This document shows positions 27,078-35,754 of a stretch of DNA of 64,000 bases, one piece after another. How positions within the stretch are numbered: position 1 is the first letter of the stretch; every line of letters begins with the position of its first letter. Position numbers and translations under genes: made by a program. The notes below the pieces were generated by a model. The model made no database searches. It was not told the DNA's origin and worked only from the letters and a program-made list of their open reading frames with translations. The DNA is from Croceivirga sp. (GTDB lineage: Bacteria > Bacteroidota > Bacteroidia > Flavobacteriales > Flavobacteriaceae), in NCBI GenBank assembly GCA_028284935.1, contig JANQQQ010000012.1, positions 248,001 to 312,000 on the forward strand, given 5' to 3'.

Positions 27078-27941
27078 ATGAGGCAACTTAAAATCATTAA
27101 ACAAGTAACCAACCGTGAATCCAAATCCCTTGACAAGTACCTACAGGACATTAGCAAAATAGAATTAATCACCGCAGACGAAGAAGTGGAACTGGCCCAA
27201 CGTATCAAACGCGGAGATCAAGTCGCTTTGGAAAAACTGACCAACGCCAACTTAAGATTTGTGGTTTCAGTTGCGAAGCAATATCAGAACCAAGGCCTTA
27301 CATTACCAGACCTAATCAATGAAGGTAACGTTGGACTGGTAAAGGCCGCTAAACGATTTGATGAAACCCGGGGCTTTAAATTTATTTCCTATGCCGTATG
27401 GTGGATTAGACAATCCATATTGCAGGCCCTTGCAGAACAATCCAGAGTGGTTCGTTTGCCCTTGAATAAAATAGGGTCCATCAATAAAATCAAAAAGACG
27501 TTTTCGTATTTGGAGCAAGCCCATGAGCGTCCACCATCCGCAGAGGAAATTGCGAAGGAACTTGATATGACCGTTACCGAAGTTAAACAAAGTATAAAGA
27601 ATACGGGACGACATGTTTCCATGGACGCTCCCTTAAAGGAGGGTGAGGATTCCAATCTTTACGATGTAATGAAGGCAGGGGAATCTCCCAGGCCCGATAA
27701 GGATTTGATGCACGAATCCTTAAACACCGAAATCAATAGGGCGCTGGATACCCTTTCTCCCAGAGAAGCCGATGTTGTGCGCTTATATTATGGGATTGGG
27801 CAACAACCGTCCATGACTTTGGAAGAGATAGGAAGTACTTTTGATCTGACCAGGGAACGGGTTCGGCAGATTAGGGAAAAGGCCATTCGGAAATTACGAC
27901 ACAGTTCCAAGTGCCGCATTTTAAAGACCTATTTAGGATAA
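27078..27941 (+). CDS. rpoD: RNA polymerase sigma factor RpoD/SigA, Bacteroidota short type
   Basis: 287 residues from the ATG at 27078 (MRQLKI, the family's usual start); an ATG 36 bases upstream is unlikely. Regions: 1.2 ([16 protein letters not shown]), 2 ([41 protein letters not shown]), 3 ([15 protein letters not shown]) and 4.2 ([20 protein letters not shown]). It recognises TAnnTTTG promoters. Region 4 and the end ([14 protein letters not shown]) look slightly diverged from the main RpoD as I remember it, so it could be a second copy. Terminated at 27947. Confidence 0.9.
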   Translation: MRQLKIIKQVTNRESKSLDKYLQDISKIELITADEEVELAQRIKRGDQVALEKLTNANLRFVVSVAKQYQNQGLTLPDLINEGNVGLVKAAKRFDETRGFKFISYAVWWIRQSILQALAEQSRVVRLPLNKIGSINKIKKTFSYLEQAHERPPSAEEIAKELDMTVTEVKQSIKNTGRHVSMDAPLKEGEDSNLYDVMKAGESPRPDKDLMHESLNTEINRALDTLSPREADVVRLYYGIGQQPSMTLEEIGSTFDLTRERVRQIREKAIRKLRHSSKCRILKTYLG

Positions 27942-27946
27942 AAAAA

Positions 27947-27969
27947 GGGCTTCAAAATAATTGAAGCCC
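27947..27969. terminator. bidirectional intrinsic terminator
   Basis: 9-bp perfect stem GGGCTTCAA / TTGAAGCCC with a 5-base loop, A-run before and T-run after, so it can end transcripts from both strands: rpoD on plus and the two small peptide genes on minus. Confidence 0.88.
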
Positions 27970-27992
27970 TTTTTCTTGATAAACACTTAAAC

Positions 27993-28094
27993 TTAAGAAC
28001 AATTCAACTGACTAATATCGTAGTTGTTAAGAATTTCATTTAAACTATTGATAAAATTCACATAATTGCTGTTTTCTTGATTTTGGCTCTCCAT
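27993..28094 (-). CDS. tiny acidic peptide, paralogue of the next upstream one
   Basis: 33 codons from ATG at 28094 to TAA. The peptide has the pattern S-N-Y-V-x-F-I-x-x-LNEIL, followed by a short acidic/Leu tail ending in N-C-S. The same pattern with the same spacing is found in the peptide encoded 21 bases upstream, which is strong evidence that both are real, duplicated genes. Not hydrophobic enough for a type I toxin. Function unknown; possible signalling, regulatory or modified peptide. Confidence 0.62.
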   Translation of the reverse strand: MESQNQENSNYVNFINSLNEILNNYDISQLNCS

Positions 28095-28115
28095 AGCTAT
28101 AGGTTTTAGGGCAGT

Positions 28116-28214
28116 TTATAGATAATCGAGCTCTGCCAGTTCGTTCATGCTCAAAATTTCATTTAGCTCCTGCAAAAAGGCAAGATACTCTTCGCCGTAA
28201 GTATCGTATAACAT
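28116..28214 (-). CDS. tiny acidic peptide, paralogue of the next downstream one
   Basis: 32 codons from ATG at 28214 to TAA. It shows E-E-Y-L-x-F-L-x-x-LNEIL then N-E-L-A-E-L-D, aligning without gaps to the downstream peptide: Tyr, Phe and the whole LNEIL are identical and other positions conservative. The two genes form a mini-operon ending at the 27947 hairpin. An amphipathic helix is predicted from the Leu/Ile/Phe spacing. No nearby modification or export gene was identified. Confidence 0.62.
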   Translation of the reverse strand: MLYDTYGEEYLAFLQELNEILSMNELAELDYL

Positions 28215-28344
28215 AATTGTAGATTAGGTTTTTAATTCGGGTGCTATATGATTAACGCTAACATATTTCAAACATTATATAAGCGCAATATTTTGTGGTG
28301 AAGTATGTTAAAGCTGTTGTAAAACTTGAAACAGGAAAATTCTG

Positions 28345-29550
28345 TCAAAATCGAAATTGGTATTTTAAGCCCGCTGATACTGCCCAAAAGAAATCTCCGG
28401 AGTCAAACATAAGTTCCTGTCTTCGAATACCGGCATTCACCGTGTACGTATTTGTAGTCAATTGGTTGGAGAATTGGTATTCCAATTGAAGTTGTTGGGA
28501 TTCCAGGAAAAGTTGCGTTTCAGAGAGTAAAACCCCATCAACAATGAATTGGTTCAATTCAGCGTCAAATCCATAGGTAGCCCGCAGACCTATAAAATTA
28601 TTACCATCCCTACCGTACTTTCTTGCCAAAATAGTACCGGCCCATCCTATTTGGCCATCATTCCTTGCAGAAACGTACGGTCTGGCGGATAGGTAATAAT
28701 TGCCGCGATACATGCCAACGGACCCGGTTAAAATAGAAGCGTTGACGTCATTGAACCTCACATGTCGGACACCTACGGAAACCTCAAAGGCCTTTGGCAA
28801 TTCTGCATAAAGTTCCATTCCCGCCCTATGCTTGGGAAATATCACGGAATTTGAATATCCATAATTAAAATACCCGTGAAAAGTCTTGGATATGGTGGGA
28901 TAGCCGTCAACTTCAAATTGGGTTCCAGTTCGGTTGAACCGTTGTGCATAGGTTATGCGTGGAAGTAATTTGCCATATTTGGTTTGTCTTTGATATTCAA
29001 TCGTTGTTTGATACATGGGGTCAAATACGATATCGAATACCTCCAAATCACTGGATACTGCAATCTGATTTTTGGTATTCGCCTCCCTATTCTCTTCTTT
29101 GAGTTTGTCTTGAATGGGTGGTTTTTTATTTAAATCCGCTATCAATTGATTTCTCAATTGTTCAATTTCGGTGTCATTTTGCAAATGCATCAAAGCTTTG
29201 TTGGCAAGGCCTAGGGCAATATTTTGGTTTTTGGCATACATCTCGTTCTTAATAGCGGCCAGCCATGCGTCTTTTTGTTCATTTTCAATGGAGGTAATTC
29301 GGTTAAAGTGCCTGCGCGCTTCGCCATAGTTGCCATTCCAGCTAAAGGTTTTGGCAATCAATATTTTGGCGTCCGTATAGTCAGGGTAGAATTCCAAAAG
29401 ATGTTCCAATGAGTCCCTTGCAATTTCCCAATTTCCTTCAAAGGCAATATCCCTAGCTTGAAGGAATGATGCATCCGCATCAAAGGTCTTTTGGGCAAAT
29501 ACCCCTAGACTGAAGGGAAATACCAATAGGAATCCAAAAATTGCTTTCAT
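28345..29550 (-). CDS. YaiO-family outer-membrane beta-barrel with TPR N-terminus
   Basis: 401 residues from the ATG at 29550, one base after the previous gene's stop; two earlier in-frame ATGs overlap that gene. Signal peptide (AIFGFLLVFPFSLGVFA), TPR-like helices (residues ~25-120: WEIARDSLEHLLEFYPDYTDAKILIA, read in parts, and NYGEARRHFNRI), then a beta-barrel of alternating aromatic strands ending in Phe (LKYQFRF), the Omp85-recognised C terminus. Likely the outer-membrane exit pore for the glycan made by the operon, as PgaA is for PNAG. Confidence 0.85.
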   Translation of the reverse strand: MKAIFGFLLVFPFSLGVFAQKTFDADASFLQARDIAFEGNWEIARDSLEHLLEFYPDYTDAKILIAKTFSWNGNYGEARRHFNRITSIENEQKDAWLAAIKNEMYAKNQNIALGLANKALMHLQNDTEIEQLRNQLIADLNKKPPIQDKLKEENREANTKNQIAVSSDLEVFDIVFDPMYQTTIEYQRQTKYGKLLPRITYAQRFNRTGTQFEVDGYPTISKTFHGYFNYGYSNSVIFPKHRAGMELYAELPKAFEVSVGVRHVRFNDVNASILTGSVGMYRGNYYLSARPYVSARNDGQIGWAGTILARKYGRDGNNFIGLRATYGFDAELNQFIVDGVLLSETQLFLESQQLQLEYQFSNQLTTNTYTVNAGIRRQELMFDSGDFFWAVSAGLKYQFRF

Positions 29551-29551
29551 C

Positions 29552-31888
29552 TTATGGTTCATCAAACTGAATTTCTACTAGACGATCATTCCCCTTATCC
29601 TCTATCCCCTGGATTTGGTTCATACAACGTTCCACTTTTTGGACAAGCTCCACGGTTTCAATATTGTTTTCCTTGATTTTCCCATAAATGTATGATGCTC
29701 TTATATTGTTTCCAGACCAATAATAGGCATCCAAAAGTGCCGCATACCCATCATGATAAAAGGGATGAAGATCCACAGCTTCTTCCAATAGGGAAATAGA
29801 TTTGTTGTAATGCATTTTCCATGCATAAATCCTTCCCTGTAAAATCAGGGCATCAATGTTGTTTGGCGCATTTTCCAAGATGTATGAGGTTAATACCAAG
29901 GATTTGTCATAATTACCTTCGTGTGCCAATTTTCTGGCAATAGTATAGGCGTTGTCAAAGTTCTTTCCATTAAAAACACTGCTGATCCATACCAATTCCT
30001 CTTTGGAAAACTTTTTCTTCCCTGTTTCATATATCGTGTTCTCCTTGGGCAATATTTTATCCTCTGAAGTCACATAGGCATTTATGGCCATGTCAAGTTT
30101 CAACTCGTCCCTTAGGAATTGGGTATTATTGGAACTTGGTTCGCGGAGCTTAAGACCGTTGCCTATTTCCATCACCTTACGACCCATAACAAAATGGTTC
30201 TCTTTAACCATGCCCTTAACCCCCTTATTGGAAACGGAGAGTAGCACTTTCGGAGAATTGGACATCAATCCATTTCCCAAGAAAGCGGTTTTATTTGGAA
30301 GCTTAAGTTCATAATTCGCCTGTACTAAATGTATTAGACTTGGGGCGATATCATGATGCGAGGCGATGTGGTGAAATGTTGTTTTTTCCTTTAATAAAGT
30401 GGAATTTATTATCAATGGCACTTGATACTCTTTCAAGGGGTTTTCCGTTGGGACATAGGATTTGCCGCTACCGGTAAGAAGAAAAACCGTGTTGTCAGCT
30501 TCCTTGGTCAAGGCGTGCATTTTGAAAAACTTTTCTAAGGAAACATCAACATATTGCATCGCCGCAAAAAGTTCAATGTTCTTGTTTATAAAGCGCCTAT
30601 CCTTAGGGTTAAATTCCTTTTTTTCCAGGGCATCTTCGGCCATCTTCACATATCTCTCGGCGTTGGGTATGGAAATAGGCTTGGTCGTACTAAGGTTTAG
30701 AAAGAACTCTAATTTGGGACGGTTGGATGGGAAGTAGGACGCTCCCCATTTTTTGTATAATTCGCTATCGGGATAACCCAATGTGACCCCCGCCCTATCT
30801 GCTTCTTGTAGCTTGTAGGAGTCACTAAACCGCGACTTGTCCAAAACAACATCAACATCCTCTTCATCAAGGAATTTGTTTAAGTTTTTTAATGCTGAAT
30901 TTCCGCCGTAATAAAATCCAGTATGATAACCATTGGTCTTTAACAGGCCAAAAAGGGTGTTCCTGTTCGCCGAATGTTCCAAGGTAGTAAAACCGCTTTC
31001 CCCTTGTGGCAGGGAACCCAGAATATTGGATACGGCATCTGTTTTTGAGTTTGAATTGGCCAGGAAATGTTTCCAATACAAGGATCTTGAAGCTATGGAA
31101 TCCAAGAACGGGGTAAAACCTGCATACTTGCCATCCCTCAAAAACTCGTTAGATAGTCCATCAATAACTATAATAACAATATTAGGGGGGGTATGGGTTA
31201 CCTTGAAATGATTTGCAAAAACATCTTGGTCTTCCCATTGACGTAGTAAAGGATACTCCACCCCCTCATACTTATTGAAATTGAATATAAGGGCAGTAGC
31301 CTCGGTGATGAAATCCATAGACTTGTTTTGATTGATCGGTCTTTTGTCCGTTACGGAAGTGCCCAGCGCCATTAGAAATAGAATGATGGTAAATGGGTAC
31401 ATCTTACCGATGAATGGATTTAAAAACCACGAGAGCTTATAAAACATAAAATATAGAAGCCCAGATACTACAAGTACAAGGATGAATTTTAATAGGATGC
31501 CCCCACTTAGCATCATGGAAAATCCTGATTGAATATCTGAAAAGTGTATTAAGGCATAGTTTCGGACAAAGTATTCTATGAGCAATGCCTCGAACAACAA
31601 AAAAGAAGAAAATAAAATCAAGGTAAGTCGGAAGCCCATTCCAGGTTTGCTTTTTTCCAAAAAGCGAAACAATAACAAAAAGAGAAAGGAAAGTATAGCT
31701 GAAAAACCCAGATGGTTCAACACCAACAAGGCGATGGTCTTGTTCCAAATCCGATCAATGACACCACTGTAAAAAAGGCTGAATTGTTGGTATAACGAAA
31801 GCGCTACCAAGCAGCATACAAATGCTATCAGGAGTCTTGTGAAGTCCTTTAGGGTCCTTACTTTCTTTATGTTGGTCCTTACTTCCAT
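29552..31888 (-). CDS. membrane LtaS/sulfatase-fold protein with C-terminal TPRs, metal site degenerate
   Basis: 778 residues. Five hydrophobic helices within 1-180, then an alkaline-phosphatase-superfamily domain: PPNIVIIVIDGLSNEFL with Asp243, candidate nucleophile Thr283 in NSKTDAVSNILGS, GYHTGFYYGGN, and ASHHDIAPSLIHLV. The segment that normally reads T-G-D-H-G is T-G-S-G-K, so the metal-binding Asp-His pair is missing. Residues ~670-760 are TPR-like. Relatives add phosphoethanolamine or glycerol phosphate to glycans (BcsG, LtaS). It may be a pseudo-enzyme or use other chemistry. Its ATG overlaps the GT2 stop (TAATG). Confidence 0.82.
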   Translation of the reverse strand: MEVRTNIKKVRTLKDFTRLLIAFVCCLVALSLYQQFSLFYSGVIDRIWNKTIALLVLNHLGFSAILSFLFLLLFRFLEKSKPGMGFRLTLILFSSFLLFEALLIEYFVRNYALIHFSDIQSGFSMMLSGGILLKFILVLVVSGLLYFMFYKLSWFLNPFIGKMYPFTIILFLMALGTSVTDKRPINQNKSMDFITEATALIFNFNKYEGVEYPLLRQWEDQDVFANHFKVTHTPPNIVIIVIDGLSNEFLRDGKYAGFTPFLDSIASRSLYWKHFLANSNSKTDAVSNILGSLPQGESGFTTLEHSANRNTLFGLLKTNGYHTGFYYGGNSALKNLNKFLDEEDVDVVLDKSRFSDSYKLQEADRAGVTLGYPDSELYKKWGASYFPSNRPKLEFFLNLSTTKPISIPNAERYVKMAEDALEKKEFNPKDRRFINKNIELFAAMQYVDVSLEKFFKMHALTKEADNTVFLLTGSGKSYVPTENPLKEYQVPLIINSTLLKEKTTFHHIASHHDIAPSLIHLVQANYELKLPNKTAFLGNGLMSNSPKVLLSVSNKGVKGMVKENHFVMGRKVMEIGNGLKLREPSSNNTQFLRDELKLDMAINAYVTSEDKILPKENTIYETGKKKFSKEELVWISSVFNGKNFDNAYTIARKLAHEGNYDKSLVLTSYILENAPNNIDALILQGRIYAWKMHYNKSISLLEEAVDLHPFYHDGYAALLDAYYWSGNNIRASYIYGKIKENNIETVELVQKVERCMNQIQGIEDKGNDRLVEIQFDEP

Positions 31889-33318
31889 TATGCTGCTTTA
31901 CTAAAGCCTTTTCGTGTCATGGCTCCCCACCCGGATTGTATTTTAAATAGTTTTTTGTAATTCCCTTTAATCGCGGACCAAACCACAATAGGATGGAAAA
32001 CGAAAGGTTCAACAATGGCACAGAACATCAATGTCAATATATCCTTGGTTTTAGTGTACTGATTGTAAGAATACACATCCCAAAGAATGGCATAAAAGGA
32101 AAACATGACGCTAAAGGTGTATATCGCCAATGTTATGGCCACAAAGAATTCCCAATTCAGAATACCCAAGAAGTAAAATAGGATAATGGAAAAGAAGCCC
32201 AGAAATTCCAAAATTGGAGACATCCATTCATAAAAGAACCAATAGGGATAACTTAGCATACCCAGTCTTCCATACTTGGGATTGAAGAACATATCCTTAT
32301 GTTTTTTTAAGGTCTCCAAATTACCCCGTGACCAACGATCACGCTGTTTTACCAAGACTTTTAGACTTTCTGGCACCTCGGTCCAGCAAAGGGGGTCCGG
32401 AATATATTCTATGGTATAGGGAATGCTTTCATCATGCATATATCTCCTCATTCGGAACACAATTTCCATGTCCTCCCCTACCGTATTGGTGTCATATCCG
32501 CCCACGGCAAGTGCTATTTCCCTGTCAAAAAACCCAAATGCCCCTGATATGATAAGTAAGCTATCGATGCGTCCCCAGGCCATTCTACCCAAGAGGAAAG
32601 ACCGCGTATATTCCAACAATTGAAATTTGGCCAACCAATTCCTGGGTAGGTTGATCTGTTCTAAGTTACCTCCCGAAATGATACAGGAGTTTGCCACGCG
32701 AATTACCCCACCGACGGCGATAACCCTTTTTTGCGAACGTTGGGAAAACGACTTGACAACGTGCAATAGCGCATCCGGCTGCAGCAAGCAATCCACATCA
32801 ATACAACCAACGTAACGATTTTCGGAGAGGTATACCCCAGTATTCAGGGCATCGGATTTACCACCATTTTCCTTATCAATAACAGTAAGCTTGGAGAAGC
32901 TCTTTTGGCTCGATTTATAAATGCCCCGTACTGGTTTTGATTTCCAGTTGGGGTCAAGGGTAAAATCAATTTTTTCAAGTTGGTACGCTTTAATGAGTTT
33001 TTCCAGGGTATCATCCTTGCTGCCATCATTAACCACCATTACCTCATAGTTCACGTATTTTAGGGACAATAACGACCGAACATTCTCCACTATGGTCATT
33101 CCTTCGTTAAAGGCTGGGGCAATTATGGTAATGGAGGGGGCCAATGGGGATGCCATGACCTTTGAAAGGTCTCCAAAACTATTTTTATTCCGATAATGGA
33201 TGGAGTTTCTGGCTGAGAGATATCCCATAATACTGAACATGGAGAACAATACTGTGGAAAAGACAAGAAAGACCACATTCATGTATTCAACCAATATATC
33301 GAATATGCCACTATTCAT
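31888..33318 (-). CDS. processive family 2 glycosyltransferase, PgaC/NfrB-like
   Basis: 476 residues. One N-terminal membrane helix (VVFLVFSTVLFSMFSIMGYL), a GT-A domain, then about three C-terminal helices. The processive beta-glycosyltransferase signature is complete: MVVNDGSKDDT, GCIDVDCLLQ (DxD), GEDMEIVFRMRR, and Q-R-D-R-W (QxxRW). It should polymerise a nucleotide sugar and move the chain across the inner membrane. It overlaps the HEAT-protein gene by 8 bases. Sugar identity unknown; no PgaB-type deacetylase is present. Confidence 0.9.
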   Translation of the reverse strand: MNSGIFDILVEYMNVVFLVFSTVLFSMFSIMGYLSARNSIHYRNKNSFGDLSKVMASPLAPSITIIAPAFNEGMTIVENVRSLLSLKYVNYEVMVVNDGSKDDTLEKLIKAYQLEKIDFTLDPNWKSKPVRGIYKSSQKSFSKLTVIDKENGGKSDALNTGVYLSENRYVGCIDVDCLLQPDALLHVVKSFSQRSQKRVIAVGGVIRVANSCIISGGNLEQINLPRNWLAKFQLLEYTRSFLLGRMAWGRIDSLLIISGAFGFFDREIALAVGGYDTNTVGEDMEIVFRMRRYMHDESIPYTIEYIPDPLCWTEVPESLKVLVKQRDRWSRGNLETLKKHKDMFFNPKYGRLGMLSYPYWFFYEWMSPILEFLGFFSIILFYFLGILNWEFFVAITLAIYTFSVMFSFYAILWDVYSYNQYTKTKDILTLMFCAIVEPFVFHPIVVWSAIKGNYKKLFKIQSGWGAMTRKGFSKAA

Positions 33319-35383
33319 TGCGTCCGTTTTGATTGGTTGTCAGATTGCTATCCATTTCCAAAAAGAATTCCTGGGAAAGCTCAAAATCAAATGGGGAGGT
33401 TTTCTTTTCGGGCTCACTTGCTGATTCAATTCCCAATTCTTCATACAGAAGGAACAGTTCCATTGGAATCCTCTCATCTTTCTCGAAAGGAATCTCTTCT
33501 TCCATTCCAACTTGTTCTGTTGGATTATCCTCTACCCCATCCTCTTTTTTGGAATTCGGTCTGGACTTAAGGTCGTTCTTTTCTTCCTTGAGCAAGGCAA
33601 TGGCTTTTTTCACCTTTTTCATAATGGGAGCTTCCTCAGTTGACAATAAGCTTTGCAAAAAAGGCACATCTCTGCCGTCCCCAACTGCTATTAGTTCGTC
33701 CAACAATATCAATTTTGCATCGATTTCATCCGTATAATGGTAAAGGGGGTAAAAAATGCTTTGCTGTTCCAAAGGGACATTGAACCCATCGGTTGAAGGG
33801 TCTTTGCCTGGGTCTTTTGCATCTTCTTGAATGGATTGTATCTTCTTGAAAGCTTGGAAACGAAGCTCCGAGTCCGTTTCGTTCGCTGCAATATATTCCA
33901 ATAAGGGGAGCTCCCGATCGTCTTTGCTATCCCCTAGTTTGCTCACCAATTTTGACTTTTCGGAATAGCTGATTTTGTCGTACGTTCCCATTAGGTCACT
34001 GGAATCAAAATCCTCTCCATGAGACGAAACAAGGCCCAAGAGTTCATCCATGGAACTCCCATATTCCTGCTCTATTGGATGAAGTTCAAAAGCGGGGACA
34101 AAAGGCTCATCAATCTTTTTTGCTTTATTGGGTTCAGGGATTTCCACTTCATCAAAAAACTCAATATCCTCCACTTCAATGGCTTCTGGCAAGTCAGTTT
34201 CTTTTTCTATCTCCTCGGATTGCGTAGCTTCTTGCCCTTCTTCGTTCAAGTTAAGTTCCTCGGTGTTTTGGGCAATTGCCTTATCTTTCCTATCCTTTCC
34301 ACCACCCAAGTCAATGATGTCCTTTGAAGGCAGGATGGTTTCAGGAGCAATGGCGTTTATGGTACTTTGAGCCTTTCCAACAACAATAAAGCTACTTTCC
34401 TTTTTCGCTACCTCTTTTAAAAATGGGATGTCCTTGTTGGATCCAAGGGCTGAGATGGCGTTGAGAATACTTATTTTGACCGTGTTGGAAGTGTTCCAAA
34501 ACACTTTTTTTAAGACCGGTACCGCGCTTTGAAAATGGAAATCCATGATACACTGAATGGCGGCAATCCTAACCTCATCGTTTTTGTGCTTTACCAACTC
34601 GTTAATGGAGGGTTCGGCACCTTTCTGGTTGTAATGTTTTATTAGGCGTAATGCAAAGAGCACCACATCCTTGTTTTGGGACAATAACCATGCTTTAAAC
34701 TGTGGCGGTCGATAATTTGTTCTTTTCCCTAAGGTCTCGATTAGTTTTAATTGTTGCCATTCGCTAATGGAATGCCTTGTGGTATCCAGAAGGTAATCAA
34801 TTCCATCTGAGCGTAGACTAACTGTAGCCAGTTCGGCCTGTTTTCTAATGACACTCCTACGGTCATTAATAAATTTCCGAATCAGTTGATAGGATTCCCC
34901 CACCTCCATTTCGGAAAGTTCCAATATCCCTTGCGCAATGGTCTCCCAGCGCCAACTCTCCAGTTTTTGAAAGGCGTCATGATGAAGTTCCAACTCCTTG
35001 TACAGCTTGAACAAGCGTTCCCTGGTCCCCCCAGCAACATCCTTTTGTAAATCAAAAAGGATCTGGGAAATAATCTTCCTGAAACGTTGATCTCCAAGAT
35101 ATTCCCTAATCTCAATTTTCAGTTCAACATATTCTTTCTGTTCCGCCTTGGAATCCTCCGGACTATGAAACAAAAAATTGCTGATAATAGGGGCAAGTTC
35201 CTCCCTTTTGTTTTTCCTCCTTAGGGCCAGTCTTGATAGTTTATTCCTAAAAAAGAAAACAAAAACAAAATAAAGTATGCCCAATATGGCAAACAGAAGC
35301 GTAAGGTCCCAAAGTAGGTTCGTATGAATTTTGGGAATTCCGGAAATGGTCAAGATTGGGTATGTAAATTTATTTATGTGCAA
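33311..35383 (-). CDS. membrane-anchored HEAT-repeat protein
   Basis: 690 residues. A single hydrophobic helix (about 24-45, LLWDLTLLFAILGILYFVFVF, split) places most of the protein in the cytoplasm. HEAT/PBS-lyase-like repeats occupy ~100-360 (SINELVKHKNDEVRIAAIQCI, AVPVLKKVFWNTSNTVKISI) and again ~480-600, separated by a strongly acidic linker. The acidic C terminus is probably disordered. Such scaffolds commonly link regulators to membrane enzymes; here it sits between the receiver and the synthase genes, so coupling the two is a reasonable inference. Confidence 0.82.
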   Translation of the reverse strand: MHINKFTYPILTISGIPKIHTNLLWDLTLLFAILGILYFVFVFFFRNKLSRLALRRKNKREELAPIISNFLFHSPEDSKAEQKEYVELKIEIREYLGDQRFRKIISQILFDLQKDVAGGTRERLFKLYKELELHHDAFQKLESWRWETIAQGILELSEMEVGESYQLIRKFINDRRSVIRKQAELATVSLRSDGIDYLLDTTRHSISEWQQLKLIETLGKRTNYRPPQFKAWLLSQNKDVVLFALRLIKHYNQKGAEPSINELVKHKNDEVRIAAIQCIMDFHFQSAVPVLKKVFWNTSNTVKISILNAISALGSNKDIPFLKEVAKKESSFIVVGKAQSTINAIAPETILPSKDIIDLGGGKDRKDKAIAQNTEELNLNEEGQEATQSEEIEKETDLPEAIEVEDIEFFDEVEIPEPNKAKKIDEPFVPAFELHPIEQEYGSSMDELLGLVSSHGEDFDSSDLMGTYDKISYSEKSKLVSKLGDSKDDRELPLLEYIAANETDSELRFQAFKKIQSIQEDAKDPGKDPSTDGFNVPLEQQSIFYPLYHYTDEIDAKLILLDELIAVGDGRDVPFLQSLLSTEEAPIMKKVKKAIALLKEEKNDLKSRPNSKKEDGVEDNPTEQVGMEEEIPFEKDERIPMELFLLYEELGIESASEPEKKTSPFDFELSQEFFLEMDSNLTTNQNGRNE

Positions 35384-35754
35384 TAATGTCGTTTAATCTC
35401 TCGGGATACCCTTGCCAATAGTTCGGAAGGACTTACTGGTTTAGATATAAAGTCGTTGGCGCCCATTTCAAAGGCGCTTACAATATTTTCGTCATTGGAT
35501 GCGGCGGAAATCAAGATAATGGGAACATCTGATTTTAAGCTATTCCTCAGATGATCCACCAACTCAATACCAGAAAAATAGGGCATCATAATATCGCTTA
35601 TGACCACATCAGGGATTTCTCCCTGTAATTTTTCCTTCACTGCTTTGCCATCATATTCAAGAATCACCTCATATCCGTCCCTTTCCAGCCTATACTTCAA
35701 AAGGGAAGCGAGCATATGGTCATCCTCCGCCAGCAATAATCTTCTTTTGGGCAT
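35374..35754 (-). CDS. single-domain response regulator of the exopolysaccharide operon
   Basis: 126 residues, receiver domain only: RLLLAEDDHMLASLLKYRL, phosphoacceptor Asp in DVVISDIMMPYFSGIEL, switch Ser in IILISAAS, and FISKPVSPSELL with the conserved Lys. Starts at the TAATG overlap with the kinase gene and overlaps the HEAT gene by 10 bases, so kinase, receiver and HEAT protein are made together. No DNA-binding domain, so output is probably by protein contact. Confidence 0.93.
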   Translation of the reverse strand: MPKRRLLLAEDDHMLASLLKYRLERDGYEVILEYDGKAVKEKLQGEIPDVVISDIMMPYFSGIELVDHLRNSLKSDVPIILISAASNDENIVSAFEMGANDFISKPVSPSELLARVSREIKRHYCT

